A DNA stretch of 64,000 nucleotides, from positions 25,838,979 through 25,902,978 of the forward strand of contig JACGWO010000011.1 of the NCBI GenBank assembly GCA_034509735.1, in the 5' to 3' direction. The notes below the pieces were generated by a model that did not search any database, was not told the origin of the DNA, and saw only the letters and a program-made list of their open reading frames with translations. Origin of the DNA: Sesamum alatum (taxonomy: Eukaryota; Streptophyta; Magnoliopsida; Lamiales; Pedaliaceae). Positions 34,295-46,145 of the stretch are shown one piece after another. Positions within the stretch are counted from its first letter, which is position 1, and every line of letters begins with the position of its first letter. The position numbers and the translations under genes are program-made.

Positions 34295-35523
34295 TGAAAC
34301 AAAATTCTAGTTCACTTGTAAACAGTTCTGCAAATTTGAAGATCAAAAGCTGATTCTTCAAATCTGCTCACGGGACTCGAATTCATGACCTATCTTTCGC
34401 GGCACAGAAATTAATTTGTGTGTTGGTGGATGAGATGGGCAGCGTGCAATTAGGTCAAAGGAGTGGCATTGGAATTGGAATAAGAAGCAGGAGAGCGTGG
34501 GCGTGAATGAGAACACGAGTGGCTAGTGCTGACACACACACAAACACACATAATTTTTAAATAATTATAATTAAAAGCAATTATATATTTTGGAATAGCA
34601 TATACATATAATATTAAAAAATATATATATGTAGAAATCAATTAAAATTGCTTTAGTTAATAATTCAATGATTTACCTCACTGAATTTGAAGCATATGTT
34701 GCTACACAAGAAACATAATATATATATATAATCAGTTGAAAATATTTTTTTATAAATATAATATTATTTTCTAATTATGTACGACGTCTTTAAAAATAAG
34801 GAGTCCCGAATTATTTTTATATCTTATCTCCCACGTCCAATCGAAATATGAGGATATTATAAAATTATCATAATTAATGTTTAATTTATATATAATCCAA
34901 ATACTTAAAGAAAAAAAATACTAATTGAAGCTTGTTGTATATGTATTATGTATATTAGGAAGTAAAATTCCTAAGATGGAAAAGAAATATATATAGTCCT
35001 GAGTTATTTTTAGAATTTGTCAATCTCGACCTTCAGTTTGAATTAATTAATTCCATAATTTTATTTATTCAAATGTTTTATTATTTTAATTTAAATAAAA
35101 TTAAATAAATTTTAAAAAAGCTACACAAAAATTAATCTCTTAATTATTAATTGTCCTAATATACTAAAATTCTTATATCACCGGCCCGCCACGGGCCACC
35201 ACCATTAGCCTCTTCTCTCTCCGGCGGCGGCTCATTGATACTGTGTCGTTTTGTTCACTGATTTAAACTCGTCAGTCGTGACCTGCCACATACACTTTTC
35301 TGTTTACAAGTGACCTTTTGAACCCCACATCTACATATATATCTATATATACACATATATATATATATATCTCGTCTTTTTCAACTTATATTTATATTAT
35401 TTTGTTACTTTTTGTAAAAGTATATTATTTTATTGCTAAAGTGCTAATTTTTACTAGTTTCCTAAATGTTAAAAAAATAAAAATAATATAATCATCTTAA
35501 TTTGCAATTTATAATTTTATTAC
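34295..35523. other. AT-rich stretch
   Basis: Contains a tRNA-B-box-like word near 34374-34390 without other tRNA features, TA runs near 35335-35372, and a small CG-richer patch at 35180-35235. No gene recognised. Confidence 0.4.
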
Positions 35524-36061
35524 GGCTTAAATATATTTTTGGTCATGTAATTTTGTCACTTTGGCATTTTTATTCTTTATCTTTCTAGGATTGTAAAAGA
35601 ATCCTGTAATTTTTTGACATTTCACAACTTTGGTCCTTCCGACATCGAATTTGGCAAAAGTCGTCGAAGATATCATATGCGCCTCACATGGTTTATTTCA
35701 ATTGGGGTTTTGTTCGGATTGGTTTACTTTTGCCAAAATGGACGAAAAATTAAAAAATAACATGACGTGGCACAAAATTTATTTTGACAACTTTTGCAAA
35801 ATCCGTCACCGAGAGTACCAAAATTGCGAAATCTTAAAAAAGTTATAGCACTCTTTTGCAACCCCTGGAAAAGATAAAGGATAAAAATGTCAAATCGCGA
35901 GGGGCGCATGATTTGTTCCGGCAACTTTTGCAAATTCTGGCACCGAAAGGACCAAAATCGCGAAATGTCAAAAAATTATAAGACTATTTTGCAATCCTAG
36001 AAAGATAAAGGATAAAAATGTCAAAGTGCTATAATTATAGGACCAAAAATTTATTAAAGCC
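35524..36061. repeat. Foldback element with doubled right arm (GGCTTAAATA...TTTATTAAAGCC)
   Basis: Terminal GGCTTAAATATATTTTTGGTC and TAGGACCAAAAATTTATTAAAGCC are inverted. The block 'AAAAGATAAAGGATAAAAATGTCAAA' occurs near 35870-35897 and 36004-36028 and inverted near 35563-35590, so the right arm is present twice. Confidence 0.6.
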
Positions 36062-36164
36062 ATTTTCTTAATTAACCCAATTCAAATAAATTAAGACTAC
36101 ATCCGGAACCGATGACATTGAAGTTATGAATTTCGAACATATCCACTCTAAAAAATTGACTTTT

Positions 36165-36459
36165 CGCTATACTATAGATGACTACGGGCTAAAAATCGTA
36201 GTAAATTATCACTTTTAATCATGGTTAAACAAAATTAATGCAAAAATTTAATTTTTTTCTCCAATTAATCAATTTTTTTCATGGTTTTTAGCCATAGCCA
36301 AAACATTTACAAAAATTTTAGCTATGACTAATGTTTTGACCACACCTGCAAAAATAACGATTAATGGACATTGCAAAGCCATGATTAATTTATATTCGCC
36401 ACAAATTTTTTCTTTTGACCATAATAATTAACCGTAACGAAAATCATATTTTTATGGTG
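36165..36459. mobile_element. CACTA-type MITE, third diverged copy
   Basis: The left end near CTATACTATAGATGAC is degraded. The right end is ATATTTTTATGGTG. The interior AAAATTAATGCAAAAATTTA is identical in word to the copy at 33426. Confidence 0.4.
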
Positions 36460-36744
36460 TTCCCAGTATTAACTTTTTTGAATTTATTTGGATAACACTA
36501 ATTCAGAAAGTATCAAATTCAAATTTAAATTAAATTATGTTGAATATTGATAGAGTTTAAATTGTTCAAATGTGAAGTCATTTTTTATTCAAATCCTTCT
36601 CTACAAAATATAAAGTTATCAATCCAAATGTAATCCAAGTTACAATATAATTCTTTATTATAATTATTCAAGTAGGTGAAATGCGCTGTTACACACACGC
36701 ATCAATCGTCAATCCAAAAACTAATCAAAGTAGCAATTTATTTC

Positions 36745-37257
36745 AGGGATAATTATACTTCCCTCCTTTGAGATTTGGTATAATTACACATAAATTTTTT
36801 ATGATTTGAAAATTTATATTTAGTACCCTTGAGATTTGCTTCTGTCTCATAAATATGTGCCGTTAATCAGAATTCATAGAATTTGTTAATATCAACATAA
36901 AACCTGAAAGAAAATAAAGATTTACCCTCGATTGACTTATTACGGACTTATTGCAAGTCAAACAATTTTTTTTTTTCTGACTAAACCACCCTTATATGAA
37001 GATGTATAATGCTAGTTTGATTATAAAATATTTTTTTTAACCTACAATAATTCAGTCTTAAGTCAATCGATGGTAAATATTAATTTTATTTATTTATTTT
37101 TTATTAATATCAACAAATTCGGTGAATTTTGACTAATGGATGGACCTATTTGTTAAACAGAAGCAAATCTCAAGTGTATTATATGTAATTTTTCAAACTA
37201 CTAAAAATTTACATGTATTTACACAAAACCTCGAAAAGGAGTATCTAATTATCCCTT
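36745..37257. repeat. Foldback element of the 'TTACAAATAC' family
   Basis: Terminal AGGGATAATTATACTTCC and inverted GGAGTATCTAATTATCCCT. Subterminal CTTGAGATTTGCTTCTG and inverted CAGAAGCAAATCTCAAG form a 17-bp match, and ACAAATTC/GAATTTGTT words lie near the centre. Confidence 0.65.
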
Positions 37258-37989
37258 AATTTCATTTAAAATAGAACAAAACGGACCCTAAAACTTTCTA
37301 AAAGTAGAACTACTTACCACGCAATTAGAAAGACAAAATTAGTGATATAAATTTAAGTGATAATATAAAAAATTATAAAAATAGATAATAACAATTTATC
37401 AATAATAATGTTGGTACATATTATTAATTATATTTGTTTTGTAATTATTGGGACGTCAGAAATTAATAATACCTTTCGTCTTCCACTAGAGCATCTGTCC
37501 TCTCTCTCACACACACATAAAAAAAAAAAAGTAAAATAAAAAAGATGATGATAATAAAATGCAGTGATTGTAATAAAAACAAAACATCATTTCAAGGGAT
37601 AGTGCAGTGCAGTGCAGTCAACCTCAATTCAAACCCCCCACATTTAATTTTCATAAAAAAAAGTCCATATATATATATATATGTATAATACTCTGTTTTT
37701 TTTTTCAAAGAAAATGATGATGACATGCAAAATTCACGGTTGCAATTGTTTTCAAATGATTGGATTCTTTGCAATCTCTCTCTCTCAAGTCTACATCACT
37801 TTGCATATACCCCACGCCCACCCCACCCCACACCCCCAAGTAAGTAAGAAGACAACAATAATAATAATAAAAAAAAATAACACTTTTCATTCTATAATTT
37901 ATTACTTTTTAATTTTTAATCTTGCAATAATAATTTATTACTTTTTAATTTTTAATAATAAGAAACGGATGTTCCTGCGGGCGTTAACA
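37258..37989. other. AT-rich stretch with microsatellites
   Basis: CA run near 37507-37516, (GTGCA)n near 37602-37618, TA run near 37667-37682, and a duplicated TTTATTACTTTTTAATTTTTA (about 37900 and 37933). No gene. Confidence 0.45.
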
Positions 37990-39295
37990 TAGCAAAAATC
38001 GGGAGTCTGGGACCTAATAAAAGAAGAGGCGCAAAGTAGCACAGAAAAGTTTGGTATCAAAGGCTCGTGGCCAAAGTGCTGCATGAGAATCACAAAACAT
38101 AGTATATTTCGCAAGGCATTAGGGACCAACTAGTACGGACTTATCCGGAAATGATTTATGTGGGTCACCACGTGAGGGTCTATTGGGAACCTAAGGCCGG
38201 CTTCCAGAAGCAGAAGGTGGACAGTCAAACAATTAGGGGGAGAAGATGCATATCTTATTTGCAGTGGGGAATAAGTAGAGTACAATCCAAAGGAATAAGT
38301 AGAGTACAATCCAAAGGAACATGGTAGTCCCGACGGATTTTGGAAAGATCCTTGTACTTAACACAAGATTTCACAAACAACCGGGCGTCTAAGGGAGCAT
38401 CGTAGGGACGAGGTGCACCCCCTTTTGGTGGGTCCTCTAGAACAACGTCCTCAGGATCGGCGTGAGGCTCAACCCTAGGGACTTCAACACCCCTAGCCAT
38501 CTGATTATTTATGTCGGAAGAAGAACCCGAATCAGAGCTACTAGAACTAAGAGTTGACTCGCTAGACTCACTAGACCCGCTTGATATAAGTAGAGGGGGA
38601 AGAGAAGTTACCTATTGGTGGAAAATCAGAAGAGAATCGAATACAGCTGTGGGTCGAAGGCTCGGAGCGGTGGTCCCTTTTTAGAGAAAAGTAAGGATGG
38701 GCGAAAGGAATGAGGAGTCCTATTTATAGGAAGTCTTGGTCAGACAGAGACGGTGTGATCTAAGTGAAGGGAGAAGGACAACCGTCAGAGATGAACGATC
38801 CAGATCAAAGCTCAAGTATCCAAATTTTCGCATTCCCCGCTCTAACAGAACACTCGGGCATGGGGAGTAAATGATATGGACCCAACCCATGGCCAGGCAG
38901 TGGGCCCCAAAATGCTCGGCCCAAGTGCACAGTAGGCACCTTCTATACAAAGGGGGTAAATCTCAGGGGCCCACCAGGGCCTAGGAAAGTACAAAGGATC
39001 CCGGGAACCAGGGATGGGCAACACATGGTAACATCGCAAGGGGCATGGTAAGACCTTCCATACAAACTGGAGTAAGGTATAAATAGCCCCTATTCCCCAT
39101 TATTATAGGGATTCCAGCATTTATTTCTCCAACCACTCACCTAAAATTGTCCTAAATCTGACTTGAGCGTCGGAGTGTTCATGCTGGGGCCCGGCCTAGC
39201 TTGTTTGTTCCTTGTGCAGACCCTGAGGTTCCATGAAATTCGTCGATTGGAGGCAACGTGCAACCAAACGACCTAGACCTACCTCGACCCATATC
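37990..39295 (-). mobile_element. Truncated Ty3-type retrotransposon, minus strand: LTR and start of gag region
   Basis: Read on the minus strand from 39295: LTR-like sequence with CGACGCTCAAGTCAG (about 39165), a CTATTTATACC box, then CCTATAAATAGGACTCC near 38730, then a Ser-rich leader and MARGVEVPRVEPHAD, LSKIRRDYHVPLDCTL. The last words resemble the LREDYGIPQCYTIYVPS region of the plus-strand fragment at 22.3-24.3 kb. The frame is lost by 38255 and stops accumulate. No second LTR. Confidence 0.55.
38268..38318. repeat. 24-bp perfect tandem duplication
   Basis: AATAAGTAGAGTACAATCCA followed by AAGG occurs twice head to tail, within the decayed gag frame. It inserts eight codons. Confidence 0.9.
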
Positions 39296-39498
39296 ACATG
39301 TTTTCCCGATTCACACCAAAAATTAAGAAAAAGAATAATTTTACAAAATTAAATGTATTAATTGTGTTAATTTATAGCCTTATTTTGAATTAAACTAGTT
39401 AATATTTGTTGGTTTATTCCAATTATGTGTTTTTCAAAATTAAAAAATAATTTAATCAAGTAGTTTTAAAAGAAATATGAATCTCGTTATTTCATATA

Positions 39499-39789
39499 GG
39501 AAAAATTGCAATTCTCCTCCTATAACTTAGAGTGAGTAGCAATTTTGGTCCGGTACCAAATTATTTTCGTAATTTAGTTCTGTAACTTTAAAAATTTGGC
39601 AATTTTGGACCTTTTTGGATGAAAAAGCGCATGTGTTGGGCACGAGATCTTGACAATTGGGGCTTTCCGCCCAAATGGGACCAAAATCGCCAAATTTTCA
39701 AAGTTACAGGAGTAAATTATAAAAGTCAATTCGTATAGGACCAAAATTGCTACCCCCTAAGTTACAGGACAAAAATTATAATTTTTCCC
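39499..39789. repeat. Foldback 'GGTCC' family element bordering a satellite-like array (left)
   Basis: GGAAAAATTGCAATTCTCC and GGCAATTTTGGACC on the left. CCCCTAAGTTACAGGAC and AATTATAATTTTTCCC on the right. The centre has GCATGTGTTGGGCACGAG. It is one of the best-preserved copies. Confidence 0.75.
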
Positions 39790-40493
39790 TAAGAAACTCA
39801 TACTGTTTGCTGAAAGTTCTATTTTTTTACTCCTCATAAAGAAAATAAATTAATAATATCTACAATTGAAAAATTATATCCTTAAAAATATATTTTTCAA
39901 GCCTCTTAAATCAACATGCCCCCAGCATGAGATTTGACGAAGGTTGTGTTGAAAAATAAACTATAAAAGTATTATTTTTACTACAAATTCACCTATTTTT
40001 ACACTTCTGAGAGAAAATAAATGAATAAAGTCCATACTTCAAAAAATTCGAGTCACAAAAATTTAATTTTCAAGAACTGTAGATCAGCATGCCCCCAGCA
40101 TGGGTGTGTTAAGGGAACTGCTGAATAAATAGACTACAAAAACTCATATTTTTTGTTGATAATTTTACTTATTTTACTCACAAAGAAAATAAATTAATAA
40201 CGCCTTTTAATTGAAAACTTAGAACCTTGAAAAAAATATTTTTCAAGCTTCATAAATTAACATGCCCGCAGCAAGGGGTTTGGCGATTTAGTACTGAACA
40301 AGTAGACTATAAAAATATTATTTTTTACTAAATATTCACCTATTTTTTACCCCACTATGAGAAAATAAATTAATATAAAGTCTATAATTCAAAAAATTAG
40401 ATCCATAAAAATATAATTTTCAAACCCCGCAAATTAACATCCCCTTAGCATAGAGTGTGCCGAGGGCAATGCTGAACAAAGGGTTTAAAAACA
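39790..40493. repeat. Satellite-like tandem array, unit about 174 bp, about four copies
   Basis: The marker word CATGCCC(C/G)CAGCA lies at 39914, 40088 and 40261, with a mutated copy at about 40438, giving spacings of 174, 173 and 177. Each unit also carries AAGAAAATAAATTAATA and GACTATAAAAA. Units are clearly diverged from each other. Confidence 0.8.
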
Positions 40494-40771
40494 CAAAATT
40501 GCAATTTTCATCTGTAACTTAGGGGTGGCAATTTTGGTTCTTCACGAATTAATTTTCGCAATTTATTCCTGTAACTTTGAATAATTGACAATTTCGATCC
40601 TTTTTGGCCTGAAAAACACATGTGTCAGGCACATGACGTTTAAATTTGGAGTTTTTCGGCCAAATGGGACCAAAATTGTCAAATTTTCAAAGTTACAGGA
40701 CTAAATTGCGAAAAATTAATTCGTGCAGGACCAAATTTTCAAAGTTACAGGAGAAAAATTGCAATTTTTTC
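40494..40771. repeat. Foldback 'GGTCC' family element bordering the array (right)
   Basis: AAAATTGCAATTTTCATCTG and TAACTTAGGGGTGGC on the left; TTACAGGAGAAAAATTGC on the right. The centre, ACACATGTGTCAGGCACATG, is close to that of the copy at 39499. Confidence 0.75.
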
Positions 40772-41074
40772 TTTCATACACAAATTATTTATCTTAAATA
40801 TTATTCGTTTGCAATATGTGACTTAATAATTGAAATTTGAGTATTACAAATGGGACTTAATACTTATTATATTCATATATATATATATGTATGTGTCCGA
40901 GTCGATCGATTCTTTTTATCCGGTTCAATCGATCAGACTAGTAACTCTGTAATTTATCAGGTTCAATCTTCGGTTTAATTTTAATTAAATATAATTGTAA
41001 ATATATTATATAAAATGATTATTACATATTCAATGACTAATTGGGAGAGATGTTTTCGTTTTAATTTCGTCCCA
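40772..41074. other. AT-rich stretch
   Basis: Nothing recognised apart from a TA run near 40876-40890. Confidence 0.4.
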
Positions 41075-42146
41075 CATGCATTTAGTAATATTACGTGATC
41101 TTTGATTAATAATGATTACGAACATAGGTTATCTATTATCATTTAAATGCAACATATACGTTACTTAAAAGTTTATACTTATATAATTGTGTGGATTATC
41201 ATCTATTATATTTCAAGTGTTCTATGTCAATATCTGATAAAAAGATTCGAACATTTGATATAATTATGCTAACATTAATGTTATTACATTGAAGTTTGAC
41301 ATGCATCGGAGCAACGGATGTATGGTTATCTCATTGAAAATAGTGTGAGTATTACCTGCGCGTAATTTGGTTATGGAAGTTGGGATGGAGTTTGAGACGG
41401 CCAAGCTAATGCGTCGCAAATGTTGTCTCTGATCCGTCTCAAAATTAAAATTCAACTTGTGAAACGATGTCGTTTTCTTTTTGTGAAGGATGTTTCGGTC
41501 ACTACTTCCATCCCAAATTTTGAAATTTTAATCTAAAGAATTTTTTATGATTAAAAATAATTGTTACAATATTAAATAGAATTACCATATGCATGAAGTG
41601 ATATTACGTGATCTTTGATTACAAATATAGTTGCATTAGTACGATAACTAATATATGAGTACTACAAATAAATTAAGCAATAGTATACAATTACCAAATA
41701 ATTAATAAAACATCTCATCATTATTGTTGTTGTAATTGTATATAACACTATACATAGGTTATTTATTATCATTTAAATACAACATATACGTTATTTGAAA
41801 GTTTATATTTAAATAATTCTGTGAATTATTATCTACCATATTCAAAGTGTTCGATCTCAACATCTGATAAAAAAATCCGACCGTTAGATATAATGACGAT
41901 GTTATTAGTGTTATTATGTTGAAGGATGACATACATCAGAGTATTTGACCTATAGTTATCGGATTACAAAATAGTATGAGTATTAGCTGGCGAGTAATTT
42001 TATTATGGAATTTGTGATGGAGTTTGAGACGGTCAAGCCTATGCGTCCCAAATATCATCTTTAATTCGTACTAAATTCAAAATTGAACTTGTGAAACAAC
42101 GTCGTTTCTATTTGGAAGGGACATTTCTGTCGCGAACTCCTTCATA
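41075..42146. repeat. Direct duplication of about 0.4 kb (copies 41075..41511 and 41588..42146)
   Basis: Both copies run in the same order: ATATTACGTGATCTTTGATTA; CATAGGTTATCTATTATCAT; AACATATACGTTA; TCTGATAAAAA; GTATGAGTATTAGCTG or its variant; GGAGTTTGAGACGG; and CTTGTGAAACGATGTCGTTT. Copy 2 has an extra ~125 bp (41625-41750). Function unknown. Confidence 0.85.
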
Positions 42147-42167
42147 TATATACTTTGCGATGGATTT

Positions 42168-42972
42168 CACAACTCTTTGAAAAAAAAAAAAGATTAGCGA
42201 CGACAATGGAACGGAGTGCAATGACTTTTCCATGGAATCCAACCCACCAATATTTTCATTTCAAATATGTCACAATTCCATCCCGAAATGTGAAAAAGTT
42301 TGGGACACATTCACAATAGTCCCAAATTCATCGTAAATTAGGACGAAATTTGCATTGACTTTTCCACGGATCTAATCCACCAATATTTCCATCCCAAATG
42401 CGTCATAATGCCATCCCAACTATGAAAAAGTTTGGGACACATTCATTATAGTCCCAAATCCGTTGCAAATTGTGACAGAATTTGCAACGACTTTTCTACA
42501 GAATTCACCCACCAATATTTTCATCCCAAATGCATTACAATTTCGTCCCAAAATGTGAAAAAGTTTGGGACACACTCACAATAGTCCCAAATCCATAACA
42601 TATGGGGACAAAATTTGCAACGATTTTTCTATAGAATCCACCCCACCAATATTTCCATTGCAAATGCATCACAATTCCGTCTCAACAACATCACAACTTT
42701 GTTACGACATGGATATGTTGGAAAATTCGTCCCAAATGTTGTGAAGAATTAAATTATTATTTGCGACGTCTTGTGACGAAATGCTATCTAGCCATTTCTG
42801 GGACAAATTAGCAAGCGATTTTGTGACACATGTGCCATTGCAAACGTTCGTCATTTTTTTGTGATGAAATTCACGATACCTTTGGTCACATTCTGATTAT
42901 CCGTCCCAAATACGTCACAAAGTTCATACCAAATCCAAAATTTTGCAGCAAATAAATTGATTTTTTATAGTG
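42168..42972. mobile_element. Terminal part of a CACTA-type element with a ~133-bp internal tandem repeat
   Basis: The right end TTGATTTTTTATAGTG, inverse CACTATAAAAAATCAA, nearly equals the left terminus of the CACTA element at 17061. The interior repeats AAAAAGTTTGGGACACATTC, ATAGTCCCAAATCC and CCACCAATATTT at a period of about 133 bp for roughly 3.5 copies (42217-42690). The left end near CTTTGAAAAAAAAAAAGATT is degenerate and no clean target duplication was found. Confidence 0.55.
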
Positions 42973-43625
42973 TATTGGTCGCGTCTGTACAAATGGAATG
43001 GCAACATCTACAGTATTAGTTGGAGGGTATAATTGGCAAAATATTATAATAGCCAGTGCAACGATCACTATAGTTTAGGGGCATTAACGTATTACCACTT
43101 CATAATTCAGGAATGTGTATCAACACTAATCATAATTCAGGAGTGCAAAGCGTATTTAATCTTAATTTTTTGTAAAAAAACATATGATAGAATGAGTTCT
43201 CTAAATTTATGGCCAAATTTCACCAAAAACAAAGTTTCAACCAATTACATTGCAGGAAAAAGACAAGTATTACTTAATTAAAGCAACTTTGGACCTTGTG
43301 CGACAAGCTTAATTGTGATGTTTATCTTAATCTACTCTTTACATGATTAATCAAATGGATTCCACTACCTTCCCCCAATTAAACAATTGTCTTAAGCTAG
43401 CTAATCCATGGTGGGAATATATTTGGACCACTTCAATTCACTTTCATGTCATGTGCACCTACCATTCGAATCTATGATCACTATGTTTTACTTTCTCGAG
43501 AAACTATAATGTTGATTTTTGCAGTAATTTCCTTTTTTCTTTTTTTAAATAGCCAGAGACTACAATCAAAGCATATCACTTACTTAATCCCTGCTAAATA
43601 TTGTAACTTTCATCATGAAGGTGGG
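42973..43625. other. AT-rich spacer
   Basis: No gene or defined repeat seen. A short duplicated CATAATTCAGGA(A/G)TG occurs near 43102 and 43131. Confidence 0.4.
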
Positions 43626-43960
43626 GGAGACTGCATTTTTTGTCTCATAACATAAGACATGTATATTTTCAGTCTCAATATTGTTTACAAGAATCTCAAG
43701 AGTAGTCCCATATTTTATAAAAATTCTCATTTTACATCCTCCTTTCAACTTTTGTTAGAATATTGACGGAGTCACTTGTCAAATTTCCCTCCATTATGAA
43801 AACTTAAAGACCATATGATTTGCACGTAATTTTACCATTAATTCCATTAGGAGGATGTGAAATGAGAACTTGTGAAAGTTATGACTGATTAATTTGAGTT
43901 TTCCATTAACAATGGGACTATAAATACATAAATGTCCTAAGTCATCGGATGAAAAATACT
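43626..43960. repeat. Foldback 'GGTCC' family element, diverged
   Basis: The left side TTTTTTGTCTCATAACATAAG and AAAATTCTCATTTTACATCCTCC is answered by inverted GGAGGATGTGAAATGAGAA and CCTAAGTCATCGGATGAAAA. Confidence 0.55.
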
Positions 43961-45073
43961 ATCTACCCACGTAAAGGCAAACGCTCCACTCAACAATTGA
44001 TTATCAAAGTCAGACTTTTGATTACCAAGAGAAGCAACTGTGCTCGGGAGATTGTTGACCTGTGTGACAATAATGGCCTCGTGACGATTGATGATGAAGA
44101 GATTATTGATTTGTGTGACAACAGTTGCTCTTATGGCAGAGGGATTGTTTCATTTGTTCCCTGACGACGATTGCGTGGAGGATATTATTGCGTGAGATGC
44201 CATAATTGTTCTCTTAGTAAAGTCACAACAATTGTCACTAGGGCATAGTTCAACAATCTCGTGGCAACAAAGATTGTTGAACTACGCCCTAATGGCAATT
44301 GTTGAACTATGATTTATGCAACGATAATTACTCTTACAATAGATCAGTACGTACAATAAAAATGTGGCTTTTAAATTATTCTACGTTCTAAAAATTATAG
44401 TAATCTAAAATTTTTAGTACAAAAACAGACACTCCATCTGACATTGACCCTAAAACTTTTATGCATTATCATTCTTGGTCCATAAAAGTGTTAGTTGTAG
44501 AATTATAATATTAGGCCACGTTCTAACTTTATAATTTTGATGGAAATTGGTTGCGCCCTATTTATGTTATTGTGTTTGTGGAAGAGGAAGACCAATAAAT
44601 AGGTAGTAGCTAGGGTTTCAGACAAGTTGTGATTAATTAATTAAAAGGAATTTGCAAAAATTTAATATTAGGGCAAAACAATTAAGAGCCGACCAAAGTT
44701 GAGGTGAGCACGTGAGAGATATAGTGATCTGTTTGGAATCGTTTTTAGTGAATTCTTCACCTGCTTATGATTAAGCTCATCACAAGAAGTTCATGGTGGG
44801 TGGGTGTTTATGTGTGTCAACGGACGTTTTTTTCTTAAAGGATTGCCCAAGATTTAGGGTTTTTGTATAATCCTAGGGATATTCCCTCCATCCTCTGTAT
44901 ATACTTAGCTATATATGGAATCACAATCGATATATATGCATAACTTAAATTTTACTATATATATTTAATTATACAGTGGAGAATAAAATCTTTTCAAAAT
45001 CCTTCTTATAAGCATGAATTTGATATTATTCATAAAATATCTTATAAAAAATATGATATTATTGAATGAAAAT
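43961..45073. other. Spacer with an inverted repeat and no recognised gene
   Basis: A 31-bp inverted repeat lies at 44230..44260 and 44272..44302. Frames at 43949..44164 encode a duplicated (V/I)(I/V)DLCDN motif but have no family support. The rest is AT-rich. Confidence 0.4.
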
Positions 45074-45943
45074 AGGGTTAAATACAAGTATCACCATTTA
45101 AATATCCATTCCACTCTAATTATCCCTCTAAAATATTAAAATCTTAAAAAAAAGGAAAAAAACAAAATTGACCTTTAATTTTTAAGTTTGAAAAGTCTAT
45201 TATACCCTTACAAAAATTACTTAAGAAAAAAAAGAGGTTTCTAAAATACCAAAATCATCCTTTGTCAAAGCTTTGTCTAATTCCTGTTTCACTTGTTCAT
45301 CGAGCTCTTTTTATTTTCGAAATCCGAAAGTACTTCGAGCTTATTTTATTTTAATTTCACTTCTTTATCAAGCCAACTTATAAATTTATATATATAAATA
45401 TATATATATATATCATTACCACATTTATATAATAATTACATATATACGAATATATATTAATTGTATATTTTTTTATTAGTTCATCAGCCCTTTCGATTTC
45501 ATTAATCCATATTTATATAATTACCATGATAAATATATATTGATTGTATATTTTTTTATTAGTTCATCAGCCTTTTCAATTTTATTAATTGCTATATTTT
45601 TTAAGTAAATATATAAATGTATATGCATGTATAAATTTATTTTTAATTTAGTTTGACAAACAAGTGAAGCTAAAATAAAATGATCACCAAATACTTTAGA
45701 ATTATAAAAATTAAATGAGTTCGATGAATAAGTGAAACTAAAATTAGACAAAGTTCCAATAAAGGGTGTGGGCAATTTAGAAATTCCTTTAATTTTTATT
45801 GTAACAAAGCAATTTTTATAAGGGTAAAATGGACTTTTCAAACTTAAAAATTAAAGGTCATGATTTTTTTTTGAATGTTTTAATACTTTAGGGGAGTAAT
45901 TGACGTGGGGTGAATATTTCAGGGGTGGTAACTATATTTAACG
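45074..45943. repeat. Foldback element of the 'TTACAAATAC' group, 0.87 kb
   Basis: Left AGGGTTAAATACAAGTATCACC, GACCTTTAATTTTTAAGTTTG, AAAGTCTATTATACCC. Right, inverted: AAGGGTAAAATGGACTTTTC, AAACTTAAAAATTAAAGGTC, GGTGGTAACTATATTTAAC. Inside the arms, AAGCTTTGTCTAATTCC is answered by inverted TTAGACAAAGTTCC. The centre has a direct duplication of about 83 bp (TTTTTTTATTAGTTCATCAG at about 45468 and 45551). Confidence 0.7.
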
Positions 45944-46145
45944 GTAGAAAATATTAAAAAATGGTCATTTTGTGTAAGAATAAGCATGCTTGAGGGCATT
46001 TAATTAATGGATAATTGCACTCCCCCCCCCCAACCCCTATGTTTGTTTCCATGTAGTGTGAGGGGTAGTACATATAATTTCCTAAATTACATCAAATTTC
46101 AGGAAGAGGACGGTGTACTTATACCTGTAATCAATATAATATTTT

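Noticed and set aside
34374..34392. tRNA-like B-box word (ATTCGAGTCCC on the minus strand)
   Set aside because: No A box, no cloverleaf and no A-tail. A single short word is not enough for a tRNA or SINE.
43949..44164. 71-codon frame with duplicated DLCDN motif
   Set aside because: The repeat is a DNA-level duplication next to an inverted repeat, and the start lies in a foldback element. No gene support.
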